Source of the DNA: Bufo bufo
Lineage: Eukaryota > Chordata > Amphibia > Anura > Bufonidae
Assembly (NCBI RefSeq): GCF_905171765.1
Contig: NC_053390.1
Coordinates: 137,470,820 to 137,534,819 of the forward strand
Length of the DNA: 64,000 bases
Direction of reading: 5' to 3'
A model generated the notes under the pieces. That model was not told the origin of the DNA, did no database searches, and was given only the letters and a program-made list of their open reading frames with translations. How positions within the stretch are numbered: the first letter of the stretch is position 1; each line of letters starts with the position of its first letter. This document shows, one piece after another, positions 43,436 through 54,300 of the stretch. Position numbers and translations under genes: made by a program.

Positions 43436-44134
43436 TGAACTAGCAGAATGTCTTTATTAGTTTCCACAGCGAGGGCCTCACATTGTCCAAGCCTCAGTAA
43501 TGTATTAATCAATAAATTAACTAATTATCGTCAATCATTATCACATTGGAATTGCCAGTCTGTCTGCAGACCTGCCAACCTTAGCATAAACACAACAGCA
43601 AGGTATGTAAGATTTTCACTGGACATGGTTGCTCTCTAGCACTGGTGAGAAATAGAACAGATGAAGCAAACTGTAGCTTGACTGTAACATAATATCACAT
43701 TGTGATATCATAACTCAAAAGCCACAGAAAAAGTCAAGTAAAAGTTTTTTTGCAACTTTTTTTTTTTACTTGCCAGTGCTCAGAGTACTTAGAAGATTCC
43801 CAGAAAAAGGGGAGATACCAGACTCCAGAAAGAGCAGCAAATTCCCTTGGTGGTTTGCATAAGGGGGAAGGGTGTTCTATTGTATAGTATGTATAATGAG
43901 GAGGACTGGTGTGGGGGTCTGTATAGAGGGGGGTCTGGGCTCTGTATGAAGATCTCCACTAAGTAGGTACCTTTTCAAACTAGCACAATGTTTGCCTACT
44001 GGAACTTTATTCTTTAGTCTTCTAGATCTATATACTGTACTATTTAACTTGTAGGACACAAATGTCTTTAATCTTCAAGTTCTTATCAACAATTATGGGT
44101 GTAACATGGTAGTATATGGAGCCCTGCAGCTTAA
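43436..44134. other. Spacer, nothing recognised
   Basis: No coding or terminal-repeat signal could be supported. Confidence 0.4.
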
Positions 44135-44335
44135 AGGGATTGTCTGTGATTTTTATATTGATGGCCTATCCTCAGGATAGATCTTCAATCTCAGATTGTT
44201 GGTAGTCTATCTTTTGGCACCCCCACGATCAGTTGTTTGAAGAGGCCATGGTGCTCTGGTGACTTCTGCAGCCTCCTCATAGCTTTACAAAACAGGGCTG
44301 CATATTGCATTGTGGATGTGCTTGTTATTGCAGCT
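44135..44335. repeat. Interspersed repeat R1
   Basis: Begins after TTAAAGGGATTGTCTGTG and contains GGCCTATCCTCAGGATAG, GATCAGTTGTTTGAAGAGG and GGTGCTCTGG. The TTAA/AGG start suggests that R1 is a T2-like MITE. Confidence 0.65.
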
Positions 44336-45910
44336 CATTCCTATTAACTTGATGTCATTGGCCAAGGAAGAGTAGTACCATAACTAATTCAAACAGCCGG
44401 AGAGGTGGCCATTGTTATGGGCCACCTCCCATTGTTATGGGCAGTGAGTTTTGACCCACTGTACCAACCAACCTGTTTGAATTTTGCTATTTCTGAGGGG
44501 CACTATCCTGGCAGTCCCATGGTTTTCACCCTTTAACCCCTTACAGGGATCTGGCCTTCGCTGTAGTGGAGCCACCAAGCTGCTACCTCTTGGAACAGCC
44601 TCAGTGTGGTTGGCTGCTGACCCTCTGAGGTCAGAGACCCCTGTGTCAAGCACTGAGAGATCAGGCAATAATTGTAGTCTGGAAACAGGCAGAGGTCAAT
44701 GCAGGCAGTGTACGTGTGAATCCGTGAAACAGTTCAGAGGTCAGGCCAGTTGGCTCAGGGTCAGTACAGTGAACAAGTATGGGTCAGGTCAGGTGACAGT
44801 CAGGATCAAGGAAACAAGCAGAAGTCGGTACACAGACAAACACATGGATTATTGCAGGGCATGTATTATTTAGCAGGGCTTAGCAAGCAAGTGAAACCAA
44901 ACGGAGTCTAATGCTCAGGCCAGCGGTGGAACAAACAGTCCAGAGTAAGTAGGAGGGCTGATGAGCTCATTAGTCAAAAAGCTGAACACAGAGCAAAAAG
45001 GGGAATTAACCATTGCAGTGCTGCAGGGAGAGGTTCAATGAATAGATACTAATATACACACAGAAAGAGACCTAGCAGCCAAGCTGCAGCATGGGACACA
45101 GGAGTTTGGCAGCCATCCCTGGGAAGAAGCTAGGTGAGTGATGCAGTGCCTCTGCCTGCCCTGGATACTGGGATGGCAACGGTCATGGAGCATTGCTGTA
45201 ACAACCATCAACATAAAATTCTCAAAAAGTTCCTTTAAGCTGGCCATACACATTCAATAGAGGTTGCCCAAATGATTATACACCAGAGAACTGGTACAGC
45301 TGAGAAACATCTTAGAGACTGGAGGCTTGAATTAGGGAAGAGGTTAATCTTAGATTATTAATTATAGTTTTTTTCTCATTCCTACAATGAAAAAAGGACA
45401 AAGTGAGATTATATGATCTTGCAGATTTATATGTTTAGATTGTATCCAGTTTTTTTTATACATTACATATTTTTTGCTTAATTGTAATATGTTAGAAGTC
45501 ACACATTTGATAGTTCAGGTACAAAGACTTGAATTGTGCCAGTTGGCAAAAGATAGTAGGAAGCTGTCACTAAATGGCAGCAGCTGCTCATAGTTCTAAA
45601 GAACATGTCCCAGTCAGAGCCGAAAACTGATGGCATCCACAGTAATACTATCTTAATGGCCCATCTGCTGCTCTATAGAGTCCCTAGCTGCTTCGCTGCT
45701 GTATGGAGTCATAGGCATTTGACAGGCAGTCTCTGAATGCCAGATCCATATTGTGCAAAATACGTTTTTTTTTTTACCATTATTATTAATCAGACCGATA
45801 GTATTAATAGTAGTTAACAGAAGTTATTTTTTATTAAAGAATCTGAGATTTTAATAGTGGCAATTATTTTTGCCTGTGATACATAATACAGTATATTCAA
45901 ATACACAAGT

Positions 45911-45912
<2 letters not shown>
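44336..45912. other. Spacer, nothing recognised
   Basis: About 1.6 kb. It has short frames and a CCCTTTAACCCCTTACAGG stretch near 44530, but no domain or boundary that I can defend. Confidence 0.4.

Positions 45913-45913
<1 letters not shown>

Positions 45914-45949
<36 letters not shown>
45914..45949. repeat. TA microsatellite
   Basis: About 18 TA units directly before Tc1 element D, which used its last TA as the target. Confidence 0.95.
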
Positions 45950-45950
<1 letters not shown>

Positions 45951-46064
45951 TGCTGCCCATAATTATTCATACCCCTGGCAAATTTTGACTTAAAGTTTCT
46001 TTTATTCAACCAGCAAGTCATTTTTTGACGGGAAATGACATAGGTGTCTCCCAAAAGATAATAA

Positions 46065-46632
46065 GGCTACTTTCACACTTGCGGCAGAGAGATCCGGCAA
46101 GCAGTTCCGTCGCCGGAACTGCCTGCCGGATCAGGCAAAATGTATGCTAACTGATGGCATTAGTAAGACTGATCAGGATCCTGATCAGTCTTAAAAATGC
46201 CTGATCAGTCTAAAAAATGCATTGAAATGCCGGATCCGTCTTTCCGGTGTCATCCGGCAAAAACGGATCCGGCATTTTTTTTTTCACCTTTTTTTCAGTC
46301 TGCGCATGCGCATACCGGAAGGACGGATCCGGCATTCCGGTATCCTGAATGCCGGATCCGGCACTAATACATTCCTATGGGAAAAAATGCCGGATCCGGC
46401 GTTCAGGCAAGTCTTCAGTTTTTTTAGCCGGAGATAAAACCGTAGCATGCTACGGTTTTCTCTTTTGCCTGATCAGTCAAAACGACTGAACTGAAGACAT
46501 CCTGATGCAAACTGAACGGATTACTCTCCATTCAGAATGCATGGGGACATACCTGATCAGTTCTTTTCCGGTATAGAGCCCCTGTGACGGAACTCTATGC
46601 CGGAAAAGAACAACGCAAGTGTGAAAGTAGCC
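46065..46632. mobile_element. Harbinger-type MITE, 568 bp, nested in Tc1-D
   Basis: Ends GGCTACTTTCACACTTGCGG and GTGTGAAAGTAGCC; flanks TAA (46062-46064) and TTA (46633-46635). The intact right arm of Tc1-D (complement of 47691-47708) reads AAGATAATAAGACGATG, giving the empty site. The interior is full of GGATCCGGCAT palindromes. Confidence 0.88.
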
Positions 46633-46714
46633 TTAGACGATGTACAAGAGGCATTATTGTGGGGGAAAAAAAAAACATTTCTTAGCTTTTATTTAGATTT
46701 GAGCAAAAAATGCA

Positions 46715-47586
46715 AGATGTTCTGCACTGTGGAAAATTTCAGAGGACGTGGTCGGAAGCTAAAAGTGACACCTGTGCTGGCCAGGAGGATAGTTAGAGAG
46801 GTGAAAAAGAATCCAAGGATCACCACCAAGGCCATCCTGGTGAATCTGGGCTCTGCTGGTGGCAATGTCTCAAGGCCCAATGGACACTGCACACTGCTGG
46901 GTTCCACGGATGCAGACCAAGGAGGACGCCACTTCTCCAGATAAGGCACACAAAAGCTTGCTTGGCCTTTGCAAAAGCTCATCTGGACAAAGAAGAAGAC
47001 TTCTGGTCTTCTGTGTTATGGTCAGATGAAACAAAAATTTAATTGTTTGGTCACAATGATGTTTCCTTCATTTGGTGTAAAAAAGGAGAAGCCTTTAACC
47101 CAAAGAACACCATCCCCACTGTCAAACATGGTGGTGGGAACCTAATGCTTTTTTTTATTTTTTTCAGCCAATGGACCAGGGAACCTAATCACAGTAAATG
47201 GCACCATGAAAAAAGAGCAATACATGAGGATTCTCAATGACAACATCAGGCAGTCTGCAGAGAAACTTGGCCTTGGGCACCAGTGGACATTTCAGCATGA
47301 CAATGACCCAAAACACACAGCGAAAGTGGTAAAGAAATGGTTAGCAGACAACAACATTAACGTTTTGGAGTGGCCCAGCCAAAGTCCAGACTTGAATCCA
47401 ATTGAGAATCTGTGGAGGGAGCTAAAGATCAGGGTGATGGCAAGAAGACCCTCCAACCTGAAAGATTTGGAGCTCATTGCTAAAGATGAATGGGCAAAAA
47501 TACCTGTGGAGACATGCAAAAAGCTGGTCTGCAATTATAGGAAGCGTTTGATTGTTGTAATAGCCAAAAAAAGGCTTTTTTATTGA
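46715..47586 (+). pseudogene. Tc1-type DD34E transposase, N-terminus deleted
   Basis: The frame starts in the [19 protein letters not shown] region; the first helix-turn-helix is missing, apparently deleted next to the left arm. Frameshifts occur near 46890 and 47150. SDETKI with the first Asp is followed by a TAA at about 47040. The last frame (47206-47586) has [10 protein letters not shown] with the second Asp and DLNPIENLW with the Glu, 34 residues apart. The multiple lesions make it inactive. Confidence 0.9.
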
Positions 47587-47864
47587 TTATTGAGAAGGGT
47601 GTGAATAATTTTGGAATGGACACTTTTTGCTCAAATGTAAAAAAAGCTGAGAAATGTTTTTTTTTCCCCACAATAATGCCTCTTGTACATCGTCTTATTA
47701 TCTTTTGGGAGACACCTACGGCATGTCATTTCCCGTCAAAAAATTACTTGCTGGTTGAATAAAAGTAACTTTAAGTCAAAATTTGCCAGGGGTATGAATA
47801 ATTATGGGCAGCGGCGAGACTGTTTCTCATTCGTATACAGCATTCGGGAGCACTCCGAAGATTA

Positions 47865-48005
47865 GTGGATAATCCGCAGAATATGTGCTGCGTTTTTTTC
47901 TTCCTTAGAGACTTGTATACACCAGACCCGTTTCGGAAACGCGTCTGGTGTATACAAGTCTCTAAGGAAGAAAAAACCGCAGCACATATTCTGCGGATTA
48001 TCCAC
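47865..48005. repeat. Palindromic repeat P3 with GAAACGCGTC centre
   Basis: Arms of about 70 bp (GTGGATAATCCGCAG ... and its complement) meet at ACCCGTTTCGGAAACGCGTC. The GAAACGCGT motif also lies at the centre of P2. The palindrome lies about 50 bp after the damaged right end of Tc1-D. The sequence after 48005 may be the rest of the same element, up to about 48700, but no coding region is visible. Confidence 0.8.
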
Positions 48006-49006
48006 GAGAAACTTGGCCGCATCTAGATTAAATAGACACGAGGAAACGCTGATTATCAAAGAGGGTCTAATATCTATAGACCCCGGCGTCTAGTGGACTG
48101 TTTAAAGCCTTAAAAATTCATTACTCGCTGTAGAATAAACCGGAGGTAAGATCTTCCGTGCCGCAACACGTGGGACGCCACGCTAAGCACGAAAACCTCG
48201 GATATCATCGCTCCAAACAGTGAGTAACACAGCTTGAATCAGTAATTGTGTAGTAGCAGATGGTCATGCTATAGCTACGAGTACACATCTAACAACTGAG
48301 AAAATTATCCTCATTTGTAAGGCATCATTCATACCGGAACTTTTTACATCCACAAATCGTTGCAAAAATCGTTGACATAAAGGGGAACCACGCACACTAC
48401 AAGTGCACCTAAGTTGGATATATAATACAACAATCTATTGGCTACAATCCATCATTAATATACAAGACTGTTGGTAGCATTATCCAACTATGGCATTAAT
48501 AGGTGCACCTATTTAATACCTTAAGACTGGTTACATCAATTTTTAGTTATCTTATGTTATCATATATTACCACATGTATACATACCTGTAGCTGTATTTT
48601 ATAGATATTTTATAGATATAATGTTAACCCTTGATATTTTATGTTCTTATGTAATAAATATTAATAGCAGCATCACTAGCTAGCGTTCTGTGTCAATTCC
48701 GGATGTAGGTGTGCCCCACTATTTCTTTACATTTTAAAGTAAGCCTATGCTGAGCAAAAACACTTTTTTTGTGCTAAGCCTAATTCACAGAGAGATTTCC
48801 AGGTGCAGGTCTAAAGATTAAACAGGTGCAAATCTTTCCATTATATCTTATCTCTGTGTAACTTCCACTCCTGGTTTTGGCTCACAATCACTGATGGAAA
48901 TCACTGATCATAATAGCCTCATAATAGCCTTTATCAAAACGGACATCTAATATAACAAGCTGAAAAATCTTTGGCTACTTTAATTTGATATATTTGAGCT
49001 ATAATT
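48006..49006. other. Spacer, possible continuation of the P3 element
   Basis: No recognisable frame. At 48830-48905 a degraded relative of the 5722-5894 MITE is visible (CCTGGTTTTGGCTCACAAT). Confidence 0.4.
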
Positions 49007-49345
49007 TTGTGGAATCCTGATGGGCTTTTCGGAGGTTCTAATTTGGTTCTGTATGAGCAGGAAATCCCAATTGTGATTGGCTGTTTTAAAAAGTCAAAGA
49101 TATGTCACGTTTTAACTAATTCAGCAGAGGGGTTTCCCCTTTACATTGGCTCAAGCATGTCACATGATAGAAGGAGCGACCAAGGTGGTAGTTTGAACTG
49201 GAGGGAATCCCAAAGCTGATTGGCTGGTGTTTTATATGTGATTGTTTTTACTCTGTTCTGTAAGTACAATAAATACCTTGTGTATCGGATGTCCTGATCA
49301 TGCTTCACCGTCTGCGGACTGTGTCCTTGTGTCCTCTTAGTAGAG
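49007..49345 (+). mobile_element. Candidate solo LTR
   Basis: GCTGATTGGCTGG (CCAAT box), TTTTATATG (TATA-like), ACAATAAATACC (polyadenylation signal) and a GT-rich tail follow one another within about 120 bp, as in retroviral LTRs. The terminal TG/CA and a target duplication could not be placed. Confidence 0.3.
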
Positions 49346-49735
49346 GGGATTTGTGGTATGCATTAAGGCCTGTTTCACATTGGCGCTTACTCGTTCCAGC
49401 AGGCTGATCCGTACTATCAATTAATATTAATATGTGTCCCTTTTTTACTTTGCATTTTCCACTCTAAAGGGCCCTTTACACTGGCCGATTCTTGGAGAGA
49501 TGATCGCTAACAAGCGTTCATGGGAACGTTCATTAGCTATTATCTAGAGGTGTAAAAGTTCCACCGATTATCACATCACTCACGCGGTCACAAAAACGTT
49601 CTTTGCTGACAGCAGATTGTGCTGAGTAAACAGTAGTGAGAATTTTATTATTTTATGGTATTCATCTAGGGGTATAATGAGAATTTATTTTTACATTTTG
49701 GAGTTTGTCTAAGTTTCCAAATTATAATCGGCTAA
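49346..49735. other. Spacer with MITE-like single ends
   Basis: GGCCTGTTTCACATTGGCGC at 49367 and GGGCCCTTTACACTGGCCG at 49470 look like unpaired MITE ends. No gene was seen. Confidence 0.4.
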
Positions 49736-50632
49736 TAATATAATGAAATGTGGAGTGTTAAAAAAAAGTGGATTGCATAATAAATAAAAAATGGCCAAAA
49801 GTGCATAAAAGAAGTAAAAAAAATGCAAATGCAAAGTCCAGGCTTATCTGGATAGGTGTCACATTGATATGTGTTATCCCGCCATATCCCATTCCTGTAA
49901 CAGACCCTACATCTTTTTCGGGCTCTGCTTTTTTTCCACAGTAGGGGGCACCTCTGATGGGAAATGTTGCCCTGGGATAATTCTGCTGGCATGACTAGAT
50001 GACGCTATTCCACTGCTATCCTGGTGCTGCTATCCAAATATAATTTTTTTTATGATTTGTTCTTGAAAACCAAGATATGTTCCTTGGTTCCCTGCTTTTT
50101 GGAACATGACAAAAGAATTATGCAGGGGTAATTGCATAAGGTGGGCTGCAAGTTTCTTATACCAAATGTGGGATTTCCTGACCGCGCTATAGGGCTGCAG
50201 CATTTGGTCTGCAAGGTCCACCCCATCCATTGTAATCCTGTATGCAGACAGGCTTACAGACGGTGGTATTTGTGCCGCGCACAGGAACAGGACTGTTACT
50301 GTCTGGATGTATAGATGTCATTATGAGGACATCTTTTTTGTCTCAATATTGATGTCCCCATTGCAAAGGCCCTTTATTTCCCCAGACTTCAATTTTTGGT
50401 TGACTAAAGGCTTGGGCAGGCCTCTTTGATTGCGGCGTATGGTGCCACATACCACTTTCTTTCTGACTGAAAGGCACCTGAAAAGGGGTACGCTGGTGTA
50501 ATAATTGTCGACATACAAGTGGTACCCCTTATCTAAGTGCAAAAGATCCCACACTATTTTACCTGTCACATTGAGGAAATGGGGGGCATTCTGGAGGGAA
50601 AAACTGGGTATCTTCGCCTTCATACACTCTAA
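49736..50632 (-). pseudogene. piggyBac transposase, C-terminal half
   Basis: On the minus strand the similarity starts abruptly at 50632 (about VYEGEDTQFFPPE) and runs through YHLYVDNYYTSVPLF (second catalytic Asp), GGTATACGGC-like linker coding, GVDLADQM (third Asp) and WYKKLAAHLMQ, then the cysteine-rich domain RCRVCYRNGI ... PDKPGLC near 49850. The first catalytic Asp and everything N-terminal to it are absent. Frameshifts and stops separate the parts. It belongs to a different subfamily from the 37631 copy. Confidence 0.86.
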
Positions 50633-50633
50633 G

Positions 50634-53612
50634 AGCTGAACGTCCTTTCGGACAGGACACTGGACGAGTGGCAAGCCAAGAGTTCCATGGCAAATTTTGC
50701 CAGGTCTAGCCACAGGTCAAGCCTGCACATCCAGTAGTCAAGGGCTTCCTTGCTTCTCAGAGCGTCCACATCGGCCGTTAACCCGAGGTAGTCGGACACC
50801 TGTCAGTCTAGGCGCTCCCTGAGACTGGATCCTGAGGGCGGCTGTCTATGGGTTGGCTGCAAGAATGATCTCATATCCGAAGTGACCAACACATCTTCAA
50901 ACTGCCCTCTTCTTGCATGCACGGTAGGATTGGTACCCGCAACTGTTTCTCTGTGAGTGGAAATTCCTCTGTCAGTGCCCTCAACAGCAGAATGCAGCAT
51001 CTCTCAAAGCAAGGCCTGGTATTGCTGCATTCTGAAAGCCCTCTGTGATGCTGGTAATATGTCTGCCATTTTGTGTTTGTACCGGGGGTCTAAGTATGAT
51101 GCCACCCAGCAACGGTCCTTGCCATTTATGATTTTTATACTGGGGTCCCTCTTCAAGCACTGGAACATGAAGGTCTTCATTTGCACTAAATTCGAAGCGG
51201 TGGAGTGGCCTGGCTCCTGCTCATCGCCCTGGAGAATGTCATCCTCAGTCTCCTCTCCCAATCCACGGACAACACCAAGTATCCCAGAAAAGTTTAAAGC
51301 CTGCTCTTCTTGCTCCTCTTCCTCCTCCCCCCAGGCACTATCCTCCTCTGATTGCTCTTCAGACTCCTGCTGACTTGTCTCAGATGGAGTAGCCCTCCCT
51401 AGGAATTCATTCAGCATTGCTCCTACTCCTCGATGGCTTGATCAATGACACGACGCAAGTTGCACGCTCCAGAAAGAAGGTGCAAGTTACGATGTCACTG
51501 ATGGCGCCCTGGTTGCGACTGACCAGTTTGTTAAACTCATCAAATGGCCGCAGAAGTCTGTATGCATCGCGCATGAGCAGCCACTGGCGCGGTGAAAAAA
51601 AAACAAGCTCCCCAGAACCTGTCCTGTCGCAGAGACAGGTAGTCGTTAACGGCACGTTTCTGCTCGAGCACCCTATCAAGCATATACAAGGTGGAGTTCC
51701 AGTGCGTCGGGCAGTCACAAATCAGGCATCTGACAGGCAAGTGGTGTCACCGCTGAACGCCAGCAAGGTGAGTCATGGCCGTGTAAGATCTTCTAAAATG
51801 GCCAGAGATTTTCCTGGCATGCTGCAAGACGTCCTGGACCCCGGGGTATTTGACAATGAATCGCTGCACGACTAAGTTCAGGACGTGTGCCATGCACGGC
51901 ACGAGTATCATTTTGACCTGTTTCAGCACGCTCAGAAGATTGGCAATGTTTTCGCACACCACTTTACCAACTGTCAAATTGAGCGTGGTTAGCCACTGAT
52001 CGGCCTGTGACCACAGAGCTGAAAGGAGTGCAGGACCGGTGTGGCTCTTGGCTTCCAGGCACAACAGCCGCAGCACAGCATGGCAACATCTCACCTGGCA
52101 AGTCAAATAGGTTCTGGGGAGCTGAGGCAATAGCAGTGGAAAAGGAGGAGTCTGCCGAGGAGGAGACGGAGGATGGAGTAGGAGATGGAGAAGAAGAGGC
52201 AGGCCTGCATGCAATCCGTGGTTGTAACAGCAAATCCACACGGGTGCAATGGGTTGCATGCTTGACAACTGTCAGAAGTTTCACCCAGTGGGCAGTAAAA
52301 GTTATGTACCTTCCCTGCCCGTGTTTGCTATACCACGTGTCTGTGGTCAGATATATCTTGGCACCGACACTTGTGCCAGAGATACATTCACTTGTGCCAG
52401 AGATACTGAACATGGCCATATAGCTCTGGGATGCCCTTCTGGGAGAAATATTTCCTTCCGGGGATCTTCCATTGTGGTGTGCCAATGGTAACATTTTTTT
52501 TCGAAAGGCCTCCGAGTCCACCAGTTTATATGGCAGTAGTTGGCGGGCTAGCAGTTCCAACAAGCCGGTGGTCAGCCGTTGGGCAAGAGGGTTATCCGGC
52601 GTCATCAACTTTTCACGTTCGAACATTTGGGCCATGGAAGCCTGTCTTTTGCCAGATGAATGCAACGATGGCACGGTGGAAGGTGGAGTGGAGGACAAAT
52701 GAGAGGAGAGAGCAGAAAGAGAAGGAGAAGAGGCAGGACGTGGAGCGCCGGAAGTGTGGCTTTGTGGGTTCTGACGGTGTTGCTCCCACTGGGCTCGGTG
52801 ATGGGAGGCCAGGTGCCCTTTTAAGGCGGTCGTCCCTAGGTGAGTATTGGGCTTACCGCGACTTATGCGTTGACAGCACAGGCTGCAGATGGCAACACTA
52901 TTGTGTCAGCAGCTGACACGTTAAAAAAAGCACACACTGCGGAGCCATGTGCCGGCATCCTGGGAGCGCCAGATGTGACCATGCATGGTGGATGGCTCGC
53001 TCCAGATACATTTGCAGTCTGCTTTTTGCCTCCTGTGCATTGCGAGTTCTGCCTGTTTCTCCTCCTTCTCCTCTCTATCTGCTGCTCTGTCTCTCCCTCT
53101 GAAATCTCCTCTTCCTCTCTTGTGGGTACCCAAGTGATGTCCATTGACACATTATCCTCATCACCTTCACCACCACTGACATTAGAGATCTTGGAGTAGG
53201 CAGCAACTGCGGGGACCACCCTCCTTGGGCTGATCTAGGTACTGTTTTCAGACAGCTGGGTGGCGGCCGTTGCTACCTCCTCTTCCTCATCCAATGCCAA
53301 GAATGGCTGCGCATCGGTAAGGTCTGGGAATGGATGGGAAAATAATATCTCTGACTCGAGTCGAGGGGCTATGGTGGTGGTGGTGTCTTTGGGGGTGCAC
53401 ACAGCAGAGAGTGAGGAGGGTGCTGATACAGAGGATAATGAGGGAGCAGAAGCGGAAGGCTCAATGAGCCACTTAACCAACTCTGGTGCGTCCTTTGACG
53501 TAATCACACGCACCTTCTCCAACTTACCACTTAGGCTCCGACCTGGTGCACCTGCCCAACCCCTACCACCCCAGTGGCATGGCCTGCCTCTTCCTCTGCC
53601 TGTCATTTTCAA
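50634..53612 (-). pseudogene. hAT-3 transposase, truncated at the dimerisation domain
   Basis: Start MKMTGRGRGRPCHWGGRGW at 53612, a Gly/Arg-rich N-terminus like that of hAT-1. An acidic region (FLALDEEEEVATAA) precedes BED-finger remnants near 52860. The core begins KIYLTTDTWYSKHGQGRY. MILVPCMAHVLNLVVQRF, CDCPTHWNSTLYMLDRV and SYLDPRYKHKMADIL follow, interrupted by frameshifts and a Glu-rich segment. The dimerisation domain is partly preserved (YLGLTADVDALRSKEALDYW, then SSVLSERTFSS), where the gene ends at about 50634 against the piggyBac fragment. It is the C-terminally most complete of the three hAT genes. Confidence 0.86.
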
Positions 53613-54300
53613 AATGACCCTGAGACAAAGTCCCTATAGAAGAGCAGTATTTGTGGAAGCAGGTATATAGAACCCCTTGATGATTATTTGCTGGAAGCAT
53701 ATATATCAAACCCCTTAATCATTATTTTTGGGGCAATAGGTACATAACACCAGTTGCAATTAGTTGTTCCAATAGTGTTTGTCCCTCAGTATAGCTGCGG
53801 TATCTCAGCAGAACTGCACACAACTGATGCACAATACAAATGCACTATATATAAAGTATATTATAGTTATATCACACCCCTGCCTCAATCAGTTTTTTTG
53901 CTGCTCAATACAAATACTCTATAATATACTTTCTATGTTAGAAAGTATATTATAAGTATATCACACCCCTCAGTATGTCACACCTATCGATATCACACCT
54001 ATGCCAGTCCTTAAAAGGACTTTTGTGGCCCTATTAACTAGCGTTTGGTGTCCCTAACAGTCTGTCCCTGCTCCACACAGCAACCTCTCCCTACACTGGC
54101 AAAAGACTTTATGTATAATGGCTGCCAGATCGGGTTTATTTATAGGGTAGGGAGTGTGTCCATGTGCTGAAATGTCTCAATTGGCTGTCCTGTCCCAACT
54201 GATGGATGTGTCATGGGTCACATTTCAGCGCAATGCGAAAGAATATGGCGCCGGTGAACATCGCCATATGTTCGGCGAATCGCGAACGAGTAAAGTTTGC
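53613..54300 (-). other. hAT-3 leader and 5' region with tandem repeats
   Basis: Between the promoter and the start codon lie repeated blocks: CCCCTTGATGATTATTTGC and CCCCTTAATCATTATTT (about 53673 and 53713), and two units of about 95 bp with CAATACAAAT, AAGTATATTATA and ATATCACACCCC (about 53830-53990). The left terminus of hAT-3 could not be placed; it should be near or beyond 54300. Confidence 0.6.
54138..54184 (-). promoter_or_regulatory. hAT-3 core promoter
   Basis: Minus strand: CCAAT at 54180-54184 and TATAAATA at 54138-54145, about 37 bp apart. Together with the promoters of hAT-1 and hAT-2 this forms a recurring arrangement. Confidence 0.5.

Larger units (their letters stand above)
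45950..47812 (+). mobile_element. Tc1-type transposon D with a MITE in its left arm
   Basis: The left end CTGCTGCCCATAATTATTC is preceded by TA. The right arm ends with the complement GAATAATTATGGGCAGC at 47812, then GGCGAG instead of the expected AG and TA, so the last bases are altered. The long arms correspond, apart from a 568-bp MITE at 46065-46632 present only in the left arm. Without the MITE the element is about 1.29 kb. Confidence 0.88.

Noticed and set aside
46222..46437. 71-codon ORF rich in GIRH/PDPA-type repeats
   Set aside because: GGATCC-type palindromes of the MITE translated; no coding evidence.
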